A program made the position numbers and the translations under genes. Positions 55,702-64,000 of a stretch of 64,000 bases of DNA are shown one piece after another. The notes beneath the pieces were generated by a model, which saw nothing but the letters and a program-made list of their open reading frames with translations, made no database searches and was not told where the DNA came from. Each line of letters starts with the position of its first letter. The first letter of the stretch is position 1. The DNA is taken from assembly GCA_963971425.1 (NCBI GenBank), contig OZ020520.1:6552553-6616552 (forward strand), written 5' to 3'. The stretch is from Bryoerythrophyllum caledonicum. Taxonomy: Eukaryota; Streptophyta; Bryopsida; Pottiales; Pottiaceae.

Positions 55702-56979
55702 ATGTGCATTGAGACAAAGAAGATCATTAAGAGTCGTGATGTAGTATTTGTTGAAGATACTACTATTATTGGTGATGTTTTGGAGATGAGCCCAAGTGAG
55801 AGAAGCGAGACCCCTACTTTGGTGATCAAATCTTCGAAACCACCAACCTTAAAGAATTGCGATGGTGATACCAAGAAGGAAAAGAAATTGGATGCCAAAG
55901 AAGGTGTAGCATCTTCATCAACACATTCACCAAGCGATGAGGAATTTGGAAACTTACAAGCGCCGCGGTATCCAAGAAGAGAGTGTCGCTTGTCCAGTGA
56001 ATGAAGGAAGAGCCACATTTTACCTCAGTATGAGATGGAGCGTGCCAATGTGGCGTCATTGGAGGATCCTTTAAACATTTGTGAGCCTATGCAATCAGAG
56101 GATGCAAGCAAGTGGGAGTTGGCCATGCAAGAGGAGTACGACCCGTTCATGGCAAATGGTACGTGGGAGTTGGCCATGCAAGAGGAGTACGACCCGTTCA
56201 TGGCAAATGGTACGTGGGAGTTGGCTGCTCTTCCAAAGGATTGCAAGAGGTTTGGATGCAAGTAGGTGTTTCGTACAAAGAAGGATGCTTTGGATCGAGT
56301 AGTGAGCCATAAGGCAAGATTAGTTGCCAAGGGATACTCTCAAGTTTCGGGAGTTGACTTTCTTGAGACATTTACTCTATTTGCCAAGTTTACCACCATT
56401 TGATACATTCTTGCACTTGGGGCGGCCTTGGACTTGGAGATCCACCAAATGGATGTAAAAATTATATTATTGAATGATGAGTTGGAGGAGGACATTTACA
56501 TGGACCAACCCCAAGGTTTTGTACAAGAAGACTTTAATCATCTTCTATGCAAGCTCAAGAAGTCATTGTATGGACTCAAACAATCACCAAGAACATGGTA
56601 CCAACTCTTCGATGTTTTCTTCACAAAAGAAGGTTTTACAAGGAGCCAAGTGGGCCATTCCTTGTACATCAAGCAAACAAGTGAGTACTTGTTGATAGTC
56701 GTCATCTATGTGAATGGCTTAATCATATTGGCTAGCCTTTTGGGCAAGTTAACATGGCTTACAGGTAAACTCAATCCGGAGTTTGAGATGAGCAATCTTG
56801 GTGAGTTAAAGTATTATCTTGGTGTGGAATTTGTGAGAGACCGCAGAGCACGCACCATCACCATAAGCCAAAAGAGGTACGTTGAGGAGGTGCTCAAGTG
56901 CTTCAACATGGAGGAGTGCAAGCCTATTACTACCCCTCTTGATCTGAATGTCAAATTGTTGAAGCTTTTGGAAGAATAG
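55702..56979 (+). pseudogene. copia reverse transcriptase with in-frame 51-bp duplication
   Basis: The linker (TKKIIKSRDVVFVED, LSSE) leads to KWELAMQEEYDPFMANGTW, which is present twice in tandem. Later blocks are IYMDQPQGFV, LKKSLYGLKQSPRTWYQ, and YVNG where YVDD is required, so it is catalytically dead. It continues through MSNLGELKYYLGVEF to KPITTPLDLN. Stops near 56265 and 56402 and a frame change separate the blocks. Confidence 0.9.
56114..56215 (+). repeat. 51-bp perfect tandem duplication inside copia RT
   Basis: A 51-bp unit (17 codons, ELAMQEEYDPFMANGTW) occurs twice in tandem with no difference seen. Identity and frame preservation suggest a recent slippage or unequal-exchange event. 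Confidence 0.9.
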
Positions 56980-57009
56980 TTTGAGACGATTCAAGGTGAA
57001 ATAGAAGGC

Positions 57010-57688
57010 GTGCCATACAAGGGTGGAGTTGGGTCATTAGTTTATGCCATGGTAGGCATACTGCCTGTCCATGCATTTGCCGTGAGTATGGTGAGCCAAT
57101 TCATGTCTAGGATTGGTCCGATTCATTGGAGTGCGGTGAAGCGCATCATGCGGTACTTGCAAGCTACTATAGACCACAAATTGTGCTTTGGTGGTAAGGA
57201 CATTGCTGTGAGGGGATATTACGATGCAGATAGGGTCGGAGATACAAAAGAGCGTTGTTTAACAACGGGATATGTGTTCTTTGTTGGAGTTGGTGCCATC
57301 TCGTGGAATTGCAAGAGGCAACCAACCATTGCCTTAGCCACGACAAAAGCCGAGTACATGGCAACCTGCCAAAGTACAAAGGAAACCATTTGGCTTCACA
57401 AGCTTTTGGCGAATGTGGGATTTATTCAAGAAGCAACCACCATCATGTACAACAACCAAGGGTGCATAGCCCTTGCAAAGAACCCCACGTACCACTCACG
57501 TACAAAGCATATTGATGTCCAACATCACTTCATTTGCAAGAACTTGGAAAGTGGAGAGATAGATATGAAGTATTGCCCGACAGAAGACATGATGGCGGAT
57601 GTGTTAACAAAATCACTTGCAAAAGAGCGACAGCAAAGGTTAACAAGGCAATGGGATTGCGAGAAGGTAACTACTCGCAAAGTGGAAG
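57010..57688 (+). pseudogene. copia RNase H
   Basis: It contains YYDADRVGDTKERCLTTGYV, WNCKRQPTIALATTKAEYMA, NPTYHSRTKHIDVQHHF and ADVLTKSLAKERQ, the standard copia RNase H series, in one open frame running into the 3' LTR. It is the least damaged domain of the element. A purine-rich aaagtggaag just before the LTR serves as polypurine tract. Confidence 0.9.
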
Positions 57689-57926
57689 TGTTAGAGATTA
57701 GAGCTGCTCGTAGTTATTATGATATCGTGAATAGTTGAGGTAGATTGAAAAGGAAAAGTAAAGGAGAGAAAATGAAGAGAGGTGAAAGGAACTTAAAGTA
57801 GTCTCATATGTATTGGCAAAGGTTGATACCAATTGGTACTATAAGTGAAGGCCTTTGAAAAAAGGCCATATCTCACTCCAAGCATTGTTTGTAATACCGT
57901 GTGTGTTTCATTTGCTTGTGCAATCA
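57689..57926 (+). repeat. 3' LTR of the copia element
   Basis: It starts tgttagagattagagctgc and ends gcaatca, matching the 5' LTR throughout with scattered differences. Confidence 0.92.
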
Positions 57927-58543
57927 TTTCTCTACCTTTTTTGAACCTCAATAGTACCTTATACGCATGGAGGTAGTATTTGATCTAATGTCTGATTAGA
58001 ATTTGTTTTCAAGAGACTCTCCAAGTTTTGTAAGATTTGATCTCCCTATTCATTTAAAAAAAAATTGTTATGATTTGTGTAAGTTTTGAAACATCTTTGT
58101 ATATAATCAAGTAGACAAAACAGATGAAAATTCATCAAAATTCATGCATAAATATTTTCTTCACGTAATGAATATCAATGAAAGCTATTCATATATTTCA
58201 CATTCAAACCTCGTCCAACTACTTGATGAATTTTTGTGCAAGATTTTATTGATTGGTACAGTAATACACCCTCTAAAATCTACAATTTTCACTATGGATA
58301 TACGTTGACTTTGAACACTATAATAATCCACTACATCAACTGTTGGATGTTTAGCAATCTATTCCCAAAGTTAAGATCATGGGTTAAGTTCAATCTTGTA
58401 AGGTTAATCACACAAATTAGAAATCCTACTTTCATGAAAAAGAAGAGCTCAAAGAAAAAACACCAAATCTAGGTACCAAATCCATGTTGTCATATGCAAA
58501 AGCAATTGTAACTTAGAATTTGCATATTAACAATCTCCCATCA
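57927..58543. other. AT-rich stretch, nothing identified
   Basis: No coding frame or element boundary is recognised. Confidence 0.5.
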
Positions 58544-58547
58544 TTAA

Positions 58548-58771
58548 CCCTTAAACATCATAAGATGCCACTTGTGACCACAATATTCTACATATATTGT
58601 CTCATATTTGAACATGATAACGATTAGGTGTTGAAATGACCTCCAAATGAAAGTTGTGTGTTGAAGAATCTGTATTCCAAAGGTGTAAGTCTTGCTTAAA
58701 TTTAATACTTTTTGTATTACATAGAGTAGAATACGTGCATGCGTATACGGTTCCCAATTGACGTTTAAGAG
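58548..58771 (+). mobile_element. Short TTAA-type MITE, copy with decayed right end
   Basis: It starts cccttaaacatca after TTAA (58544-58547). The right end reads attgacgtttaagag, with the terminal TTAA lost. The interior 'tgacctccaaatgaaag' and 'ccaaaggtgtaagtcttgct' are shared with 50895 (reverse) and 60557. Confidence 0.72.
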
Positions 58772-59451
58772 TGGAGGAATCTATTGCAGCCAACTAATCT
58801 TATTACATGGAGAATTATTACGATTCTTTTGGCCCAAAAGGGATTGCAGCTTTCCAATTCCTTGCTAGGTTCTGCACATTTTCAAAGTGGAAATGAGTGC
58901 CATACATGGCTCTTGTATAAATTCCATGTCAAGCACTCAAAAACATATATGTACGATATACTTGAGGCATTTGATGCAGTAAATGTAACCATAATATTGG
59001 GTATTGAACTTCAAGCATTTTACCTAGTCTATCATTCTTACTATACAAGAAACACTCTCCTTGTTTTATGTTATTTCATTTTCATTTTACGGGAACACAT
59101 TAGAAGGCAAATGAACATCCGCGTTTCATGTACACATCATTCCTTGTCCTTTCTACACATCACCCTAGCATTTGGAAAAGATTAATCATGGATGGGGTAT
59201 TCAAGAGTGGAACCATGAAGAGAATGTTGCGTACCAGATTGATAGTAATGGTATTTTGATGTTCATTTGTCTTCCACAGTGCTACAGAGTTTCATTTTCC
59301 ACAAAAGTCTCTCTATAACGAGCAAGGCAGTTTGAGTGCCCCAAGTTGTGACTGTAGTGATTCGATAGGTTGGTGGGAAAAGATCTACTCTCAAGATGGG
59401 GAAGTATTAGTTTATAGAAAGTCACTAAACCTATGTGTAGTGGGCATTGGT
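58772..59451. other. Intergenic stretch, no gene identified
   Basis: A plus-strand frame at 58784-59185 (133 codons) has no recognised motif and AT-driven composition. I do not support it as a gene. Confidence 0.45.
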
Positions 59452-59455
59452 TTAA

Positions 59456-60249
59456 TCCCTATTGGGCTGCAACATTTTATCACCCAAACTCACTGAAAAC
59501 TGCCAGTTTCAATGCATTTAATACAAAATGAAATCAAACACACTGTTTACATATCTAATTGGAGGATCTTGTACTAGGATTGTACAAGTGTGTGTGGTAA
59601 AATTTTTGTTCAATTTGATTGCATAATTGAAAGATATCAGCCTTTACATTGAGATATAGACGGTTTTTGAGGTCATACTAAACACCTTCAACAAACTTCC
59701 ACCACCATCTATGGCAACTTTTTGCAATACGGTCCATGATTTTCCAATTTTAAAGTGAAAAGCATCATATTAGACACATGTGCACCAAATTTTAGAAGTA
59801 GAAGAAGAGTAGAAGATGTCCTTAAAAATTGTGCAATGCAACTATGTGCTGAGAATTAACAATACTTTTCCAATTTTGCATATATCATATCCTTTTTGTA
59901 TTTTTGAAATTCAAAAATCCGCATAGTAAATGCAAAGATTTCCATTCCCTTTCCAAGAAGATCTAGTTTTTTTAAATGGACAGAAACTCAAATTCCTATT
60001 GAATTTATATTTAATTAAAGTTTTGCTACAATACTTGTTATATGTCACACTAAACCGCTGCACTATGTGTATGTGCTACGGAAAAATGTTTGTAACTTTT
60101 TAATTGTTAGTCGGATTTTGCGTAAACTATATCTATAGGAAGCTAATAGGAAGTTGCCCATTCAATTAAAAAATCATGCCTAAATTTGAGATGGTGGGAC
60201 CCTATTCCAACTCAAAATGTCCTCCAAGGGGGCATTGGTTCTTTAGGGA
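59456..60249 (-). mobile_element. TTAA-target MITE, short subfamily copy B
   Basis: TTAA at 59452-59455 and 60250-60253 flank ends tccctattgg and, inverted, tccctaaagaacc. The interior matches 16151-16935 in the opposite orientation. Confidence 0.82.
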
Positions 60250-60556
60250 TTAAGTGGTGGAACACACAAACATTCTATTTACGCCACCCTCCTCAAGATT
60301 AAAGTTCTTCTTCTTGGTGGCAAAAAGGAGACACAGTAGGGATTATCATGAGGAAACCATATTAGATACCTGAGAAGAGATTTGACCTCTGTCCTCATTT
60401 TTAATTGTTGAGATCAGCTTTTAATTTGTACAATAATTGGTGAAATAAATGAAAGGTGGCAATAATTGTTAATAACATGAGTTTAGAGACCACCAAGCTC
60501 TTCCTAATAGCTATCTACTAGTAGGATGAGAAACCAAAAGAACATCATCATATTAA

Positions 60557-60773
60557 CCCTTAAATGTCAGAAGGTGTCACTAGCAGCTACAATATTCTAC
60601 ATGATTGTTGTCGTATTTGAACATGATAAGGTTCAGATAAAGAAATGACCACCAAATGAAAGGTGTTAGTCGAAGAATCTTCAATCCAAAGGTGTGAGTC
60701 TTGCTAATTTTAATGCATTTCTGGTATTCTATAGAGTAAAATATGTACCTATATATACGTTCCCAACTGAAGT
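60557..60773 (+). mobile_element. Short TTAA-type MITE abutting a long TTAA-type MITE
   Basis: It starts cccttaaatgtcagaag after TTAA (60553-60556). Its right end (caactgaagtttaa) directly meets the left end of the next element, so one inserted at the end of the other. Confidence 0.72.
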
Positions 60774-60777
60774 TTAA

Positions 60778-61721
60778 TCCCTAAAATCCCAAGAGTCGCC
60801 TCGGGGGACTCTAGAAGGTTCGGGCAGGTTCCTATGGTGTAATTTTCTAATATATTTTTTTAAATATTTTTAATGTAGATGGATATTACTAAAAGCTTTT
60901 TGTGAGTCCAATATTTCCTAAAACCAACATTCAATGAAAAAGTTATAGGGTTTTGAAGTTTAAATGGGGAGAGCGGGCACGTTGGGCAACTCTAGAAACT
61001 TTTGCTAGGACACACTATTGAATGTGAGATTTTCAATACCAGCTAATAATATTATTTCCTTTCATATTGTCAAAAAAAAATTGTTGTCTTTTAGTGAAAA
61101 AAGCATATAAATCCAAGTCAAATATTTTCACACATTATCGCACATTGTCGGGCAAGGTACCAAAAACTTCTTCCTTTCCACATAAAACTTTGAGATCATC
61201 ATGTTTTTTACTTTTTATTTTTTCCGCAGCACTATGTGGTGTAAACCTTCTTATTGACCATTTGGATTCTCATTCTAAAACATACTTAGTTCAAAATATG
61301 TATATATATAACACAAATTGACAATTAATGAACCTCCACTCTTTGCACAATTTTTAGAATATGCTACGCCCATTCTCTACCTCTAAAAATTGGAGTACAA
61401 GGAACTAATATTGTGCCTAACATGATGGAAATTAATTTAGTACCTGTGTAGTGCGAAAATTTGACACCAAGTGAAGTCAGAGTCTGCTGATCCTTGAAAT
61501 GCAGGGAAGAAAATGGACATTTTCTTCACTTCAAACACTATAGTATTACAATCCATGCGGTCAAACTTTATGAATTTTTTAAGTAAGTTACTTAATAAGT
61601 CTCAATTGAAATCCTACGATTAAAAGTAGTAGTTAATTTTTTTGGTTTTGTCCTTACTCATTGCACTAAAACAAGCAAATTTGAAGTGTTTTGTGTGTGA
61701 AATTGTCAAAGAAATTTAGGG
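60778..61721 (-). mobile_element. TTAA-target MITE, long subfamily, inverted copy
   Basis: TTAA at 60774-60777 precedes tccctaaaatccc. The right end reads aaatttaggg before TTTAA. The interior (cacattgtcgggcaaggtac, gtggtgtaaaccttcttatt) matches 53904-54828 read in reverse. The ends are more decayed than in that copy. Confidence 0.7.
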
Positions 61722-62930
61722 TTTAAGGGTCAAATATTTGGGCAGTGACATGATGCAGGTAGAGTGCAATTGATATAAATAGTATATTGTACTGCAGTGA
61801 ATTTGGTATGTGACAAGATGGTTCCTTTTCAGATATTACTGAATACCTTGAAAAAAGGTCTGTAAAGAATGATCTACCAGTTCTGAAGCCATGCCAGATT
61901 CTGGTGAATACAGTTCCATTGTACTCATGTACAGTACTGTACTGTACAATAGGAGCTGTAGTTATAAATATCAAACTACTTCTAGTCAAGCATTTTTTCT
62001 CTTTTTTCCTCAATTGGGTGAACTTGTAGCTCCAGAGCTCAAACTGAGTTCTTGTCCAGCATTCAACCTTTTTCTTGTTAATGCTCCATGGCAACATCTT
62101 CACAATAAAGTAAAGTAGATGTGTCAGCCTTTCGAAAGTGAGCATCCGCATTCAATAGTTCAGAGGGAGTATGTTGCAACAGCAGGTGGGACAAAATAAA
62201 ACGGCACTCCATCTTTCATACATACAGCCTCCATTCAAGGCACATTGTACTCCATGTGAGAGAGCAGCCGGCCCCTCCACCGTCCTGCTCCCGTACAACC
62301 AATCAGCTCCAGAATTTAGCTTTTCATTCACACATCTTCACCAGCAATGGTGGTGTTGCTGACACCTTCATGATATCCATTGCCATGTCTCTCTAGACTC
62401 ACCTTATAGACACCATACAGCAAGAATCCGTTTTCGAACATGACAAGAGATGCAACAATCTTCCTGAAATATCCAATGTTTTCATGATAGGGCTTTGGAT
62501 TTATATGTAGCTAACAAGCATGAAATCCTTTAAGATTTTACACAAGTACACCCAAAAACAAACAAACAAAAAGAAGCTTTCAATAGTGCAATTATTCCTA
62601 AGAGGCAACAAAGTTTACAGGGAGCGTGCAACAAAACTATCATTCTTCTACATAGATAGGCACAACATGTGAGATTTTGCACTTCTTTTCTTTTTTTCTT
62701 TTTTTTTTACTTCAAGAGAAAGTAATCATCTTTATTTTCACGGTTTGCATTAAGATTTATATGATATTGAGATCACAAAAAGATAGAATGTATTTTGTGT
62801 GATTTTAGGTTTTGGATATGCTTAGCACTTTTAACATACCCAAATGTTTTTGGACAAGTACCATACATCATGTATATTGTGATGGTAATAGTGACAACTT
62901 TTCATATTGTAAAAATTTCATTCTATCAAA
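61722..62930. other. Intergenic stretch, no gene identified
   Basis: Short frames on both strands show no motif. A less AT-rich patch at 62160-62360 has an accaatca (CCAAT-box-like) sequence, which might belong to a promoter, but no coding partner is visible. Confidence 0.4.
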
Positions 62931-63181
62931 GAATCTTAGAGTGCAAACCTTATGAAATGAGAATGTAGGAAGGCCATAATACCTCTCTTATTTGCTATAA
63001 TCTTTCAATCTATGCGGTCAAAAATTATATAGAAACATTTGGGATGTTGTTCGAGTAGTAAATAAAAAGAATCAACGGTTAGAAGTGGAATGAGATCATT
63101 ATTTGTAAATTTGTTATGTTGGCAGTGTGAACAATAGTTTTGAAGTTTATTTCTCCAAAACATAGTTGTGGTCCTATAGGG
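62931..63181 (-). mobile_element. Remnant of another TTAA-target MITE (one end only)
   Basis: The right end gtggtcctataggg precedes TTGA (63182-63185), and 'ctatgcggtcaaa' matches the 'gcggtcaaac' of sister copies. The other end was not found. Confidence 0.5.
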
Positions 63182-63185
63182 TTGA

Positions 63186-64000
63186 TACTTTTTATCCTTC
63201 TTTTACACAAAAATCATCATTAATTTAAAAGTGTCATAAGTCTTAAATGGATCACGTGGATTTGATGATCATATCACTTTAATGTCAAAAAATTTATCTT
63301 AAAATTTGGGGGTTAGCACTTTGAAATAGAAAAATTTCTAGGTATTCTAATAAGATGACCTTCAGCTAGAAAGTTGTAATACTTCATCATATTAACTTAT
63401 TTAATTCAAATAACACGTTGAAGATTAAAAACTTGTTCATGAATATGAAAATTGCCTTTCATTGTCACAAAATGATCAAATTTTGGTAAAGGAAAAAACA
63501 TTAAAAACTAGATCTCCATATATTAAACACTTGAATATTTTTCAGAACGTGTTGAATAGAGCTACTATTTTTACATCACAACTTGGGCTACATGAATCCA
63601 GGCCTCCATGAAGGAGGAATGACTCCTCGAGTTTTCAATCATCCAAAGATAAAAATGATACGTGATGTCATTAGAAGCTAATTCAGCCCAAAAGAGAAGG
63701 AGAAGGAGAAAAAATCATGAGCATGTGTGCTTCTATGTAATATGGGACTTTATATGAGCTCCCACTATAAGTGACTGAATACCGGTTCTATAAACCTCCT
63801 GCTAACCTTACAAGGTCAAATTTAAATAGTATTAGTGACGACGTCACATTTACTTGTGACATTTTATAAAAATGATATTAATATATTAACCTTATTGATG
63901 TCTCCAAACCAAGTTGGTGATGTGAATAGTTATCATGTGCACATTACTTGGAACTCCCTCTTTGGGAAATCATCAATTATATCATTTTAATAGACCATGT
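63186..64000. other. AT-rich stretch, nothing identified
   Basis: No coding frame, RNA gene or repeat boundary is recognised up to the end of the window. Confidence 0.5.

Larger units (their letters stand above)
51301..57926 (+). mobile_element. Ty1/copia LTR retrotransposon, with two nested DNA elements
   Basis: Two LTRs of 237 and 238 bp (51301-51537 and 57689-57926) bound gag, zinc knuckle, protease, integrase, reverse transcriptase and RNase H in copia order. No 5-bp target duplication is seen (GTACT left, TTTCT right), and the primer-binding site is not recognisable. Two later insertions split gag from the zinc knuckle (about 52410-53265) and protease from integrase (53904-54828). Without them the internal part is about 4.4 kb. 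Confidence 0.92.

Noticed and set aside
58784..59185. 133-codon plus-strand ORF
   Set aside because: AT-driven composition, no motif, and located among MITEs.

Overview
The window looks like nuclear DNA of a non-seed streptophyte with a large, repeat-rich genome; a charophyte alga such as Chara, or a bryophyte, fits best. The reasons are an intron-bearing acyl-lipid front-end (delta-6 type) desaturase of the moss/liverwort kind, a decayed fragment of plant-type mitochondrial small-subunit rRNA, long non-coding stretches, and many decaying transposons. The species cannot be named from the sequence alone. Bases 18584-18783 are an assembly gap.

Only one gene looks intact: the five-exon desaturase on the minus strand (13009 to 10993, 486 residues). 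A second host-like gene, a small acidic coiled-coil-like protein in six phase-0 exons (43237-49063, plus strand), can be pieced together from splice sites, but two of its codons are TAG. A bHLH-like fragment lies at about 29290-29550. Almost everything else is mobile DNA.

Layout. 1-2290: CCGG-rich block. 5.7-8.2 kb: small DNA elements (hAT-type, three Mutator-type with 9-bp target duplications counting the copy at 14.5 kb, Harbinger-type); one Mutator-type copy carries a mitochondrial rRNA insertion. 9-10.5 kb: Tc1-like element. 11-13 kb: desaturase with a foldback repeat upstream. 16.1-16.9 kb: TTAA-flanked element. 18267-29278: an 11-kb hAT transposon whose ends match the small hAT-type elements at 5.7 and 41.5 kb. 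It carries a kinase-like gene, a RING-type gene, an unknown ORF and a long hAT transposase gene, all broken by in-frame stops only. 31.2-33.0 kb: Mutator-type transposase remnant. 33.2-41.2 kb: a region bounded by diverged inverted arms of about 0.9 kb. It contains a cytosine DNA methyltransferase joined upstream of a Ty3/gypsy reverse transcriptase, an intron-containing unknown gene, and a GHTHEDID-motif gene. 43-49 kb: the coiled-coil-like gene with elements in its introns. 49.4-50.8 kb: second Tc1-like transposase. 51301-57926: Ty1/copia element with both LTRs, hit by two later DNA elements. 58.5-63.2 kb: more TTAA-flanked elements.

Two themes connect the window. First, a DNA methyltransferase appears to have been captured by a retroelement. 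Second, the dead elements and the organelle DNA insert show C-to-T decay of the kind produced by deamination of methylated cytosine: CAG, CAA and CGA read as stops, and rRNA CpGs read as TpG or CpA. The most novel candidates are the methyltransferase-retroelement and the four-gene hAT element.
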